From Lepas anatifera (Eukaryota; Arthropoda; Thecostraca; Lepadidae): a stretch of DNA of 64,000 nucleotides. Position 1 is the stretch's first letter; each line of letters begins with the position of its first letter. The translations under genes were made by a program, and so were the position numbers. The notes beneath the pieces were generated by a model. The model saw nothing but the letters and a program-made list of their open reading frames with translations. It had not been told where the DNA came from and did no database searches. Of this stretch, positions 33,672 to 44,915 are shown one piece after another. The stretch covers positions 2,768,144 to 2,832,143 of the forward strand of contig JAOTON010001478.1 of assembly GCA_034440635.1 (NCBI GenBank). The letters run 5' to 3'.

Positions 33672-33842
33672 GGCGTGGAGGATGCGTGGCTCAGTGATAG
33701 AGCGCCTGCCCCCTGTGCCGCAGCATTCAAGACCCCAAAGGTGCTCTGAATAAGCACAACCTTATCACCAAAACTTTCGAGGAGAGTGGAGCTGGCGATG
33801 CCGTGTGACTTTAAAAGTTAGTATGTTCTAAAATCACTATGA
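33672..33842 (+). mobile_element. tRNA-related SINE copy
   Basis: Head GCGTGGCTCAGTGATAGAGC (A box of tRNA-Gly/Asp type) and a decayed B box (CATTCAAGACCCC). The body GGAGCTGGCGATGCCGTGTG corresponds to the core of the 23515 family. Confidence 0.65.
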
Positions 33843-34600
33843 TGTATTGTCAGTTATTATCAGTATCAATCTAGATGTAAGGCTTTCATGGCTTAGGGAC
33901 GGATCCAGGATTTTGCCAAGGAAGGATGAAGCCTTGGAGGGCAGCCAATCTACCATCTGGGGGGGCGGCCCTCGTTATCATAAAAGTCGCTTTTGTGACA
34001 GTACTTTTACCGTCAAAATCCTTTCGAAGCCGTGTCAAGCAGCGCTGACTAAAAAAAGTCGCAATAAAACGGTAGGATTTCTCAAAGTGTCTCTGTTCAA
34101 ACAGTACCAATGAAACCGCGTCTCTATCTGGGCTTCATTTGTCAAATCAAAGTCAAATTTGTCCAGGCAAATTTGCCCACGGATGCCTTTGGGGATTTTG
34201 AGGATCAGTTTCTGTTCCTAATTCGCCCTGTCTCCGCCGAGCGGATAGTGATAAATCCAATATATTCTACACGATGGCCAATTTTCATGGATTTTACGCG
34301 TTTGTAGGGGACGGAAACAAAATTCTGCTGGTGCTTGCTGCTGGGCTTTCAATCTTTATCACACAGATGACGTAGGAAGTTTTAATTTTAGTCGGCACAC
34401 AACCTTTCTTCAGTGGCGAAGCGAAACAAAAAACATATCAGCAAGACTATTGAATGCTAGAAGTCATAAGACAGTATATAGTGATATCAGAAGATTCAGA
34501 ATATTCTTGAAAAAAAGATATTTTTTTCACAGTGCTCAGACCCTGCTTCATAGCAAAATTATTTTACTAGCCCGCTATATTGCACCTTAGTCCATTCTCG
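33843..34600. other. no gene recognised; one transposon-end motif
   Basis: GGGACGGATCCAGGATTTTG at about 33896 resembles the GGCGGATCCAGGA ends of hAT-like MITEs. No partner end was found. No coding motif. Confidence 0.4.
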
Positions 34601-34739
34601 TTGCAATAGACACCACAGCCATATATCAGGCTGGCACGAAGCCATACATCGGGCTGGTGCGAGTGCGCCCTGGGGGATACTGAGTGGTAAATAAGCAACA
34701 TATGGCACCAATCGATATCCAAACCATACCACTGAAAGA

Positions 34740-34930
34740 ACGCTGGGCAACTTCTACCACTGACAGCTGAGGGCAGTCCATGTTGCAGTGGAGAAGGTAA
34801 TCTATGTTGAAGTGGGGTAATCTAAGGCTAAAAGGGCAGCCAATCGTAAAAAAGGGGCATCCAACCACAAAGTAGAGGACACCCGGAGGAAAACGAGGAC
34901 GGTACACGTAAAAATGGGCCTCGCCAATGA
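34740..34930. repeat. ~200-bp satellite monomers, diverged
   Basis: Phrases 'GTCCATGTTGCAGTGG', 'AAAGTAGAGG', 'CCCGGAGG' recur here, at about 35165-35330 and in the longer array at 39840-40640. Confidence 0.65.
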
Positions 34931-34989
34931 TACAAAAAAGAAGAAAATTTTCGAATAATACCAATGATTCGAGTCTAACCCGCAACAAG

Positions 34990-35150
34990 TACCAGTTTTA
35001 CAGCGTCGCCAACCCTTGCCTTGTTGCGAGGTATTTCGTGAAGCAGATCAACATATTCAGAGGCTCTGCCGAGACTTGAAGCCGGGTCCCGTGGCTCAGA
35101 GTACAAGAAGACTATCCAATGAGCCACTCATCCCATGACGATGGTGAAAA
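34990..35150 (-). mobile_element. tRNA-related SINE copy
   Basis: On the minus strand a head ATGAGTGGCTCATTGGATAG, B box CCGGCTTCAAGTCTCGG and body GGGTTGGCGACGCTG. It sits between two satellite monomers. Confidence 0.65.
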
Positions 35151-35159
35151 GAGGCGCGC

Positions 35160-35335
35160 AATCATGCACTAGAGGGCGGCCCAAAGTAGATGGAAGTGAT
35201 ACATTTTACAGTTGGCCGGTCTAGGGCTGAAAATGAGTGATTAAACATGAAATATGGGGGCCCAATCACAAAGCAGAGGGCGCCCGGAGGCAAATGAGGG
35301 CGATCCACATTGAAGTGGATCCCCCTCATTCTCGT
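35160..35335. repeat. ~200-bp satellite monomer
   Basis: TCATGCACTAGAGGGCGGCC at the start matches the monomer start at about 40090; later GGCGCCCGGAGGCAAATGAG matches the 39.8-40.6 kb units. Confidence 0.65.
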
Positions 35336-35727
35336 CTCTTTCGCACCGGCTGGGCGAGAGGTTTGGGTGTCTGTGCTGCGCTGCGCTGCGTTCCTAGGTC
35401 TGTCACTTAGGATATCGAATTGTCTTCTATGCTTTTATGCCCCAAAATCTAAATTGGTTTCATTGCTTTTTGGCTCTGAGTAGGTAGGTGTTAACACTGT
35501 ATATTTGGTGGAGCAAGTCCAAACTGTAATTATAGTAATTTAGTTGATAATAGACACAGATTGTGATAGGTAGGATTAGCCAAGTGTGTATGGTTAGGTG
35601 GGATTAAACTCCTAGGCTGTTAAGTTGCTAGCAATGAGTAGGTGATAGGTTTCATGGACTAGCTAAATTAATTACTTTTCAGATTCTCGCTTAAATAGAT
35701 AAACATTTTCTGGGAGGTCGGCCCTGA
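35336..35727. other. presumed 5' region of the LINE ORF1 that follows
   Basis: No motif recognised. It may be the 5' untranslated region of the element whose ORF1 begins near 35728. Confidence 0.3.
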
Positions 35728-37079
35728 TTGATTCTAGTTATCCACACCTGTGCCAGGGATACAAACCGAGAAAAAATTAAGCCATCACTGAAATTCCTGG
35801 AATCTTCCATAGGAAAACTTAGGGATGAGATGGATAGGCTGAAGAGCGAAAATGATGAAATGCGACAGGAGCTCAAGGAGCTACGTTCCGAGCTAGTTCA
35901 GCGCCAGTTTGTGGCTTCTGAAAACTCTGAGCGTCGTGAGGCTGTTGAAACAGACTTGGTGACCATAAACCAAAAGAACTCATCCCTGGTTCAAGAACAG
36001 GCGAAGCTGGCTGCTGGGATTGAGGAGCAAGCTCAATAAAGTAGAAAGTCTACTCTGCTTCTCTCTGGGAGAGTGATCCCTAGCTTCCAGATAGGCGAAA
36101 ACACACGGGCCCTAGCAGTTGATCTGATCAGGAGGTACCTAGGCCTGCATGTTCAACCAGGTGGCATCACAGCATGTCACAGATGTCAAGCATGCCTTCG
36201 TAACAACGTCATACTTGTGCGCTTTGCGTACTTGGATGAACGCATGCATGTGTATAGGCAACGCACCAGGCCAGCACAGCATGGCCTGATGGTACATGAA
36301 AGTCTGACGTCTGAGCGACTTGCAGTGGTGAAAGCCCTGCAAGAACTGAATACCCCCAGGGACAAGGCACCCTTCTCATCCTATTACACAAACTCAGGTA
36401 GGATCTTTGTAAAGGTATCTGCCACCTCAAAGCCAGTGGAACTATTTGTCGGGACTACCAAGCAGGAGATCCTTGAGATCTGCGGACAGTCGAGGCAGGC
36501 ACACTCCGGCAGTGACTCTGGTGTAACCATACCATCCTCAGAGGGTGCCGAGGGTGCTGTTGGAGACCGGGGTTCAGGGGTTGGTGTCTTTAGACTAGTC
36601 AAGGGAGCAAATACTGGTGTGTCCTTGCCCCAAGAGGGTGATAGGCAAAAACCTCATGGGTCTGTGCAGCCAAGAGCAACCAAGGCTTCCTCTTCTAGCA
36701 TGAGTACCCGGGGGAACATGGCCATAACCAATCCCAGGGCTTAGCCTCCCACTCTGATGCTGTCCCATTGTAGGCCACTCACTTGGGCACAGCTGAGCCT
36801 GTGGCCCCTGCGGTGAACGTGATCTATGGTGGGGGTGGGGCGACAGGTGGTCCCTCAAACATTGGCCCAGATGCATCCTGTTATGTTGAGCCTGACACAG
36901 ATCAGGGGGATAGCACCACCCCTGGCTTAGACAGCAATGAATCCTCGGGAGCAGACCCTCAATCTAGGTCTCCATCCACATCTACTCTTAGGGCTGCCTC
37001 ACCAGCTCAACCTGGCGCCACACTTGTGAGCGCAGGGCCACCTCCACTTCACATGCCTCCCCTAGCATCAGGGCGGTAG
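35728..37079 (+). pseudogene. LINE ORF1-like protein (coiled coil plus RNA-binding-like region)
   Basis: The first frame (to 36039) is a heptad-rich coiled coil (LRDEMDRLKSENDEMRQELK). After a stop, 36073-36744 continues with RFAYLDERMHVYRQRT, HESLTSERLAVVKAL and GRIFVKVSATSKP. This is the pattern of the RNA-binding and C-terminal domains of L1-type ORF1 proteins ('V.F....R..V.R', 'eDLT..R', 'G.I.V'). A low-complexity Ser/Gly/Pro tail follows in a third phase (36783-37079). ORF1 proteins coat the LINE RNA and act as chaperones. Two phase breaks make it a pseudogene. It lies just upstream of, and on the same strand as, an RT and may belong to it. Confidence 0.6.
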
Positions 37080-37506
37080 AACCCAAAATTGGACGGCCGG
37101 CATCCCCGCTGACCACAACAGGCACCACTGATGCTGTTTAGCTTTTTGTTGCTGCCTCGTACTGTCTTGTGCTTCTCAACGTCATGCAATCTTACTTCAT
37201 TTATGCATAGGTAATTTACTGTAGCTGGTCCAAGCTTTGGCTGGTTCACGGTACCCAACTACCTGTTTTTTTCTAGTCTTGTGTTGTTTTTTCCTTGGCC
37301 ACCCCCTTACCACCCAGGTCTACAGGCCTTAATGTAAGTGTGTTTGTTTTGTTTGCGAGTTTGTTTGTGAATAAGTCTGCTTTAGTGTAAAAGTTTGCTT
37401 TAATTAAACTCAAGTTGGCTACTTGTCCTGACCAACACCAAAAAAAGAGAAACCCCATCTGAATTACGACCAATTAGATTTCTGCCAGATTTCTCTAACC
37501 ATAATA
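37080..37506. other. spacer between ORF1 and RT remnants
   Basis: No motif recognised. The apurinic endonuclease expected between ORF1 and RT of a complete LINE is absent, so a deletion of several hundred bases or two abutting elements must be assumed. Confidence 0.4.
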
Positions 37507-39497
37507 ATGAAAACAATACTGGGCTACCTAACTATGTACAGATTCTGTACAGATGTACAGATTCTAAAGTGCACAAATAAGAAGGAAGACCTCTACCAAA
37601 AATTTATAGCATCTAAGCGTAAATCCGACGAAGCAGTTTATAAGATATATAAAAATGTCCTCACAAGCGTTATTCGTAATTCTAAGAAACATTATTATCA
37701 AAGAAAGCTACAGGAAGAGAAATCTGATCCCAAAAACTTTGGCACACTCTGCTTAACTTGAATCGCAAAAATAAGACTATAAATGACCTTCCTGAAATCT
37801 TAAAATTGGACAATGAAGCTGTGAATAACCCCCTAGACATCGCAAACAACTTCAATAATTTTTGTTCTACCATAGGAACTCGCCTTGATAACGTTCTTCC
37901 TCCGTCCATCTTGGATCCTCTAACTTACCTCGACAATGTGAATTACCCACAATTTGACTTCCACCCAGTAAATTATCAAACCGTTCAACAAATTATTTTC
38001 TCCCTTGGGAAGAAAGGAGCGGGCTACGATGAAGTCAGTTCCAAATTTTTGCAACTTCTTTGCCCTTCAATATTGCCACGCCTAACCCACCTATTCAATC
38101 TTTGCTTAACCCAAGGAGTCTTCCCAGATGAACTGAAAATTGCTCTTGTTGTTCTCATTTATAAAGGCGGTGATAGATCAACTTTTAATAACTATCGACC
38201 AATATCAATTCTCCCTGTAATTTCAAAAGCACTTGAGAAAATTGTACACTATCAAATTACCGAATTTCTAACTGAAACCAATTCAATATTTGCAAATCAG
38301 TTTGGCTTCCAAAAAAAAACAAAAGCACATTCATGCCTATCACCCTGCTTTACGATGACATCACTTCCGCCATGGTCTCACAAAAAAAACATCAGCAGCC
38401 ATTTATTTAGATTTCAGCGAGGCTTTCGGTACTGTTAACCACGAAATTTTGTTTTCTAAATTAAGTCACTATGGCATGTGAGGAACATCTCTAAATTTTT
38501 TTCGAACTGGCCTTGAAAATCGCACCCAGTTTGTCAAATGTAACGGAATATTATCAAGTACCCCCAAACAACTCCCAATGGGAGTACCCCAGGGCAGCGT
38601 TCTGGGCCCGCTCCCTTTTTGCTGTATGTAAATGATATGCAAAAGAGTTCTGTCGCCCCAAAATTATATATTTTTGCTGACGATACGGCCCTCCTCTTTA
38701 CTGCACAAAATGAAACCATTCGCCAATCAGTCATTAACAGTAGCCTTGCTGAGATTAATTCGTGGCTTTGTTGTAACCGGCTTTCGCTTAATGTCCAAAA
38801 ATCGAACTATCAATTATTTTCATCCATCCCCAAACCTAATCTTGCCCTAGGCGTTGGTGGCGCCAACCTCCAGCGTAAATTTTCCACGAAGTATCTCGGA
38901 ATTACTATAAGCGAGGATTTAAGGTAGATGGATCACGTAAGAAATGTTGAGCATACAATCTCCCGAAACATAGGGCTCATTAGAAGATCACAGCATATTC
39001 TCGACTCAAGTAATATCCTCCTGCTGTACAACTCTCTCATCTTGCCCTTCATCCGATATTGTCTCACCATTTATGGTAGCACGTTCGAATATAAGCTAGA
39101 AAAGTTAAATCTACCGCAGAAAAGAATAATCCGAATAATTGATAAAACCGACCGCCTGGCCCATACTAGTACCCTCTTTAAAAAATATAGCATACTGAAG
39201 TTGAAAGACCTAGTAGAAGTCTCCCAATTAGAAATTCTTCATAAACTCGTTCAGAATTCACTCCCTACTGCCCTGTCAGAGCGAATAACTTGGACCCAAA
39301 CCGATCAAATAAGGCGCAGCGCCAGACACGCCCAGCATTTTGAAGTCCCGTTCGCCCAAACGATGTACCGGAAGTTCTCATTTTTCGTTTCAGCCCCAAG
39401 GACATGGAATAAAATTATTGCTCGTAAAATCAGAAATTTGGCGGATATCCCACGTAGCAAGCAATTCTTTAAAATTGTACAAAAAAACTGTACGTAG
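37507..39497 (+). pseudogene. non-LTR retrotransposon reverse transcriptase, endonuclease missing
   Basis: The linker (YKNVLTSVIRNSKKHYYQRK, 37507-37761) is followed after a frameshift by the RT domain: KGAGYDEVSSKFLQL, ALVVLIYKGGDRS, NNYRPISILPVISKALEKI and FANQFGFQ (37758-38320). After another frameshift come motif A YLDFSEAFGTVNHEIL (~38400) and motif B VPQGSVLGP (~38583). FADD is at 38673-38684. Thumb and C-terminus follow (38928-39497: NSLILPFIRYCLTIYG, FFVSAPRTWNKI). These are ordered as in Jockey/CR1-group LINEs. At least three frameshifts and two in-frame stops (for example after SKLSHYGM) inactivate it. Confidence 0.92.
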
Positions 39498-39839
39498 ATA
39501 ACTATTAAAATTATGAATAGATTAAGTGAAAACACCAACTACCTCCAGCTTTTCTATGTCACTATTTGTACCTTACCATGTAAGTCTTCAAATAATATGT
39601 AGATATTCACAATACGAATCTAGCGGTTTAAGATGTATAATTTAAGGCATATGTAGGTGTTGACACAGGCCGACCTCCGGCACCACTCTTGCCTCTTCCT
39701 ATATCCACCAAGTAAACGCTAAGTCAACTAACTCTCAAGGTCTCTACTAACATACAAACTCACCAACAAACCCCACCCTCCCCTCCCCTCTAAGCATACC
39801 CCATATCCACAAAAAGTGGGTCCCATAGGCTGCACAAGA
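39498..39839. other. presumed LINE 3' untranslated region
   Basis: AT-rich sequence after the RT stop, then a C-rich stretch near 39760-39795. No gene seen. Confidence 0.4.
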
Positions 39840-40640
39840 GTAGATAAGGTACCCTTAGGCTGCAATGGTAGATAAGGTGCGTGCATGTATGCAAAAGAGG
39901 GCGGCGTAAACTCGATGTGTGCGGTTAATGTTGCAGCGGGACACCCTAGAGCTGAAAACGGGCGACAAATCATCGAAACCGGGCGCCTAGCTTCTAAGTT
40001 GAGGGCGGCCGGAATAAATGATGGCGGTCCATGCTGAAGTGGGGCGCCCTGAGGCTGTACAATAGCGGTGAAGGGTAGAGAAGAGTCAGTCATGCACTAG
40101 AGAGTGATCTGCACTATGTTGCCCGCCCAATGCCTGAAACAGGGTGGCCACTCGTGACATAAGAGGCTCCCAACCACACAATAGAGGGCGACCGGGAGTT
40201 AGTAAAATACATTCCACCTTGACGTGTCCACCGTGGGGAGTCCTAGGACTGCAAAAAAGCGGCCAATTGTGGAGAAGGGCAAAAATCATGCCAAAGAGGG
40301 AGTCCAAAAGTAGATGAGGTTGGTCCATGTTGCAGTGGGGCGTCCAAGGGCTAAGAAGGGGCGGCCAGACGTGAGATATGGGCACCCCACCACAAAATAG
40401 AGGGAGGCCGGAGGTGAGTGAGGGCGGCCCACGTTGAAGTGGGAGCCTTAGGGCTACAAAAGAGCGACGAATAGTGGAAAAATAGCGAAGAATCATGCCG
40501 AAGAGGGCGGCCAAAAGAAGATGAGGCTGGTCCATGTTTCAGTGGGACGCTTCCGGGCTGAAAGGGAGCGGCCAATCATTAAAATATACGCACCTAACTA
40601 CAAAGAAGAGTGCAGTCAAAACTTTGATGAAGACGGCCTG
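39840..40640. repeat. ~200-bp degenerate satellite, about four monomers
   Basis: Monomer starts 'CATGCACTAGAGAGTGATC' (~40090), 'CATGCCAAAGAGGGAGTCC' (~40288) and 'CATGCCGAAGAGGGCGGCC' (~40494) are 198-206 bp apart. An earlier one starts near 39887. Internal phrases (GATGAGG(C/T)TGGTCCATGTT, GTGGGGCG) keep the same phase. Confidence 0.85.
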
Positions 40641-41210
40641 TTTTCAAGTGGGACGTCTAGTGATATGCCGGGAGAAACTGACTCAAAATTAGGGGTGGCT
40701 CACGATGAAAAAAGCAAGCTTCAAATGACTTTTTCTTTGCGTTTTGGTCTACCATTCACTGTCGGTACCAAAGGTGTCGCCAATTTCGGGCACCTTCAAC
40801 GCCTAAGATCGACAGGGGTGGCCCTTGGATCGTAACCCAGCCATCATTTTGGTAGGGGAAGGTTGGGGAAGTAGTTGGGGATCGTACGGGGAATCCCAAT
40901 CGATACCCAATCAGGTTGGGTAACGTGATGGATTCCCCTACCGTACTAGTCACTCTTCCAAGAGGTAGGGGAAAGAGCCGTGTGGGATTTGCTTAGGAAG
41001 CCCCAATAAATTTCGGACTTTGGGGTTGTTTGGGATTCGCTAGGTATTTAAGGGTCCCTAGGTCCCTTACGTTTTGAGCTTTTCCGTTCCTGGTTCCAGA
41101 GGATCAACGATTAGTTTCCAATCATAAGTTGAGCGAATACTCTGGATAGAATTCGTCCATTAAAAAATATGGCACGTTTGACGTTATTGATATGTTAAAT
41201 ATTAGTAAAA
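40641..41210. other. no gene recognised
   Basis: GGGGAA/TTCCCC-rich stretch near 40850-40990 with imperfect inverted symmetry (TAGGGGAAGGTTGGGG ... GATTCCCCTACCG). Nothing else. Confidence 0.4.
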
Positions 41211-41222
41211 AATATGTAGCGG

Positions 41223-41411
41223 TGGGGGCGCAGTAGTGAAGTGGTCAGCTTAACTGGCTTCCATTCAGCCGACCCGGGTTCAAGGCCCGGCAGCTTCCCT
41301 AAACAAGGAGCCAGCTGGCTTCCGAGAAACCCTTCCAACAGGGAAAGAGTTGGCGACGCCATATGACCCTGGCAGTTGGTGCGTCGATAAGCCCCAAAAA
41401 TTATAATTATT
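41223..41411 (+). mobile_element. tRNA-derived SINE, same family as 23515
   Basis: Head GCAGTAGTGAAGTGGTCAGC, B box GGGTTCAAGGCCC and core AGAGTTGGCGACGCCATATG, then TGCGTCGATAAGCCCC, are nearly identical to 23515-23703. Flanked by 12-bp direct repeats AATATGTAGCGG / AATATGTGGCGG (41211-41222, 41412-41423), one mismatch. Confidence 0.93.
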
Positions 41412-41445
41412 AATATGTGGCGGAACTATATTTGACAGTAATATG

Positions 41446-41446
<1 letters not shown>

Positions 41447-41503
<57 letters not shown>

Positions 41504-41540
41504 TAATATTACAATATATATATATATATATACTAATATT

Positions 41541-41590
<50 letters not shown>

Positions 41591-41596
41591 ATATAC
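41447..41596. repeat. (TA)n microsatellite
   Basis: About 140 bases of TA dinucleotides, interrupted twice by the same TACTAATATTACAA. Confidence 0.97.
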
Positions 41597-41599
41597 CCT

Positions 41600-42856
41600 A
41601 ACATACTAAATGGTCTGGAGACGATAGCAAAGCTCTCCTCCAGAACCATATCCAGAAGTACATCCAAAATGACTGGACCACTAACCACAGCGCCCATTTA
41701 TTCTATATAAAGCCTAACATCGGCTACTGGCCCAGCTCCAACCAAAACAGTCGCCGGCGTGAGGTCATCCTGACCAGACTCAGAAGCGGACACACCAAAT
41801 CAAATGCCTATGGGGGTGTAGGTACCTGTGGTACCTGCTCTGCCATGGAAAATCCCCTACCATATCCTCATCGACTGTCCCCAGCACGATGCCCATAGGC
41901 AGCCCATGCTAGATTATTGCCGCATCAGAAATATCTCAGTAAACCTTTCCACCCTTCTCGGCAATGATCACCCTGAGCTGCTGGACAAGCTCTTTACATT
42001 CCTGAAGGCTACTAGGCTCGAGAGCTTTATCTGAACGTCTATGGTGGCAGGTATGAAAAATACCTGCATCCGAGAGCACTCCCTCATATGAGAAATAACA
42101 GTTACACTATAAACGTCCCTCTGACAAATTTAAACAATAGGTGCTTCAAATTAGGTTTTAACTGTCTGGTCCTAAGGAATGGTAGACTCAGAATAACTCC
42201 CACCATAGGAAAAAAAACAAAAACCAAAAAAATTCAACTAACCAACTAACCCTATCTAACCATCCGTTCATGTTTGCTAACCAACTAACCCTAACTTAAG
42301 GACTACTAACTATACTAACCACATCTAAGACTAACAACTAACCAACTCACACCCCTCCCTAACACTCTATCTGTTCTATTGTCCTTCTCTCTTCCTCTAT
42401 GCGGCGGCTACCCAGCCAGAGAGGGTGCTGTAACCTCACCTCCTGGTTGCAGGATAAAGACCCGCGGCATCATGTCATGGTGCTTGCGGGTGTTTCTAAT
42501 AACCCAAAATTATTCTTTTTCAATGGAGGAACTCGAGTACCGTAAGCAAACGGTTATTCGATAACAAGGAACAAAATTATACAAAAACTAATCTTTACGC
42601 TGGCAAGCCTCTTCACGTACCCTTTTAAATACTACCTGTGCCCCAGGCTCGGCATCTCTGCCGTAGCAGTCCCCTTCCCTCGCTAGTGTTGCTACACTTC
42701 GCGACCCATTCCTTGAAATAAGATTCGTCCCTTTGTTCTGCGAGATTAAAGTAAACACCCCTCCCGAAAAATTCTCCCCCACACTTTAGAGGCGGGTAAA
42801 GGTGCCTTGCACAGAACGCCTTATAAAAAGCCCTTAACTAACTAACTAACTAACAT
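41600..42856 (+). pseudogene. LINE 3' end with RNase H/zinc-knuckle-type C-terminus and (AACT)n tail
   Basis: The plus strand reads REVILTRLRSGHTKSNAYGG then (frameshifted) CGTC and HILIDCPQHDAHRQPMLDYC, followed by NHLELLDKL-type helical sequence to a stop near 42032. 'LtRLRiGHT', C..C, and 'H.L..CP' are the standard C-terminal region of LINEs. The 3' untranslated sequence ends in TAACTAACTAACTAAC (about 42836-42853), a short-repeat tail as in I/Jockey/CR1-type elements. The copy is 5'-truncated. Confidence 0.75.
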
Positions 42857-42897
42857 ACTATATTTAATAGCAATATTAGGGGCGGTCGCCCCCTTAA

Positions 42898-44894
42898 CCC
42901 GCGCCCCGGTGGGCCTCTGAGCCACGTTGGCAAAATAGAACGGGCAGACTCTTACGGAATGCAAGAACATTGACCATGCCGAATTCAAGAACATTTTCCT
43001 TTCAACGATCTTTCTTTCGAATCTCCATAAAAAGCTGGAACGATCTTCCAGAAAGTATAAGGAACATTCGGAACGCAGGCAAATTCAAACGCACTGTTAC
43101 AGAAATATACGGCGCTGCCAACCCCCCCCAATTATTACTTTCTGGGCACAAAACTGGGAAACATATTTCATTCCAGGCTTAGAATGGGACTAACTCAGCT
43201 CAACGCAAACGTCTTTAAATATAACCCATCGCACAGTCCAGCATGTTCATGTGGTCATCCCAGGGAGGATGTTAGGCACTTCGTCTTTGAATGTCCAAAA
43301 TTTTCCGAACATAGAAATACTGTATTAGATTTGATAGCGACCAATGACATTCTCAGGAATTTAGCAATGAAACCAGTGATTGATACTCTAATCTTTGGAA
43401 ACATTACAAATAAAAGTTTGCAAATTATCATTGCAAACTCATTTCAAAATTTCCTCATACAAACCAAGCGGTTCAACTTGTGAGCTGGATGGGGGGAGCG
43501 CTCAGAGTCGAATGGTGTACGGTCCACATTTGTGGAAACTGTTGTCTGAGGTGATTGGCGCTGAGTGGATTATATTATAAGTTGTCCCAAGTGTTGTGTG
43601 ATTTGTCGCGAATGGTGGAAGCCCGTTTTGGTTGGTGGTGGAACAATGCTTACTGCGTATGTCATTAAACTGAGCGATAGGCACCGCGATTTAAGACCCT
43701 TATGGGTTTTTTGTGCCCATCGCGCCCGTTGAGTGTGAAATTTATGTATGCTGAGATATCAAATAAAATACATGCATATGTACATACGTTCGCCTTGTTG
43801 GGGAATGTTTGAACACCCCCTCGAACTCGGCCTCTATGCGGGATAGGGAAAAACGCAAACGCTGGTGGATACATCATACAAGTTCATGAAGGAACTATTT
43901 CAGTCACTTTTTGACCCAGGTTAATATTGAGGTCATGAGAGGTCATGAGAGGTCAAAGAAGTTGGCATTTTGAGCAAAGTTTTTGGGCTCTAGCATCTGA
44001 CAGAGTTGAGTTAAAATTATTTTGTAGGCACCATTCCTTTCCTCCCGTCACGCCGAATCGAATGATGTATAATATGACCATGCTAGTTAAAAAACAAATG
44101 ACCTGACCTCAGGTCAGGTCAAGGTTACTTTTTGACCTAGCATAGTTAATATGCATATCAATCGACTTGCAATAGCAATCCAAGCGCAACAAAATATAAA
44201 TAAAAGCTGCATCATTATTTCAGCAAAGTTATTTACCATAGGCTGAAAACTGCTTAAGTTTAACTGCTCCAGAAGACCTCTCAGAGTTCACAGGTCAAAC
44301 ATTGCAACGTGAACCTGGAAAGGGGCCCAGGATACATAGGCATAGGAGAGTCCAGAATATTGGGGGGCAGCGGGCATTTTGAAGTCATTTCTTTCCAGTC
44401 AACGCCAATGGGTTAATGGTTAAAAATAATAAATATTGGGGGGAGGGGCATGGCCCCCTGGCCCACCCCGTTCCTACGCCTATGCCAGGATACCTCGATT
44501 TTGAGAACATTATCTACACAAATACAGCCCAATTTCTGTTTTCCCATGTATTTCCAATAGAGAGGTCATGGTTCGTACTTGACCTTAGGTCATTGATATG
44601 AAAAATCCCGGAACATAATTGTAGAGCTCGGTGGGTCCATTATTTGTTATACATTTCAATCCGATAGATTCACCCATTTCTTAGTTATGCCACCTTTAAC
44701 ATTTTTTTAGGTGAGTTCACTTGACCTGCACTGGTGACCTGACCTGAGATGACCCAAACTTGGAATTTTGGAGGAAGTTGTGGAATCGATCAAGGAGAAA
44801 GTGTCTCAAGTACGACAGCGCGAATCGCCACCGTTTTTCGTGCCGCCGGAAAAACCCGAGGGGGATGCTCAAACACCCCCCACCGGGGTGAGGC
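42898..44894. mobile_element. 2.0-kb TTAA-flanked element with AGGTCA motifs, containing a LINE fragment
   Basis: TTAA at 42894-42897 and 44895-44898. Left end CCCGCGCCCCGGTGGGCC; right end CCCCACCGGGGTGAGGC, an imperfect TIR. The right half has many TGACCT/AGGTCA motifs (43920-43965, 44100-44145, 44560-44590, 44720-44755), and the left half is largely a LINE fragment. Outside each TTAA stand exact complements GGGGCGGTCGCCCCC and GGGGGCGACCGCCCC, so the pre-insertion site was a 34-bp perfect palindrome centred on TTAA. Confidence 0.85.
42955..43483 (+). pseudogene. LINE C-terminal fragment with CCHC-type zinc knuckle
   Basis: 42970-43182 reads FFRISIKSWNDLPESIRNIR and GKFKRTV (RT C-terminus). 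After a one-base phase change the next frame reads SRLRMGLTQLNANVF, then CSCGHPREDVRHFVFECPKF. C-x-C-(n)-H-(4)-C with 'CP.F' is the C-terminal zinc knuckle typical of Jockey/CR1-type LINEs. It is embedded in the TTAA element at 42898. Confidence 0.8.
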
Positions 44895-44915
44895 TTAAGG
44901 GGGCGACCGCCCCTT

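Noticed and set aside
35378..35395. GCTGCGCTGCGCTGCG as a functional repeat
   Set aside because: Only three short units; too small to mean anything.
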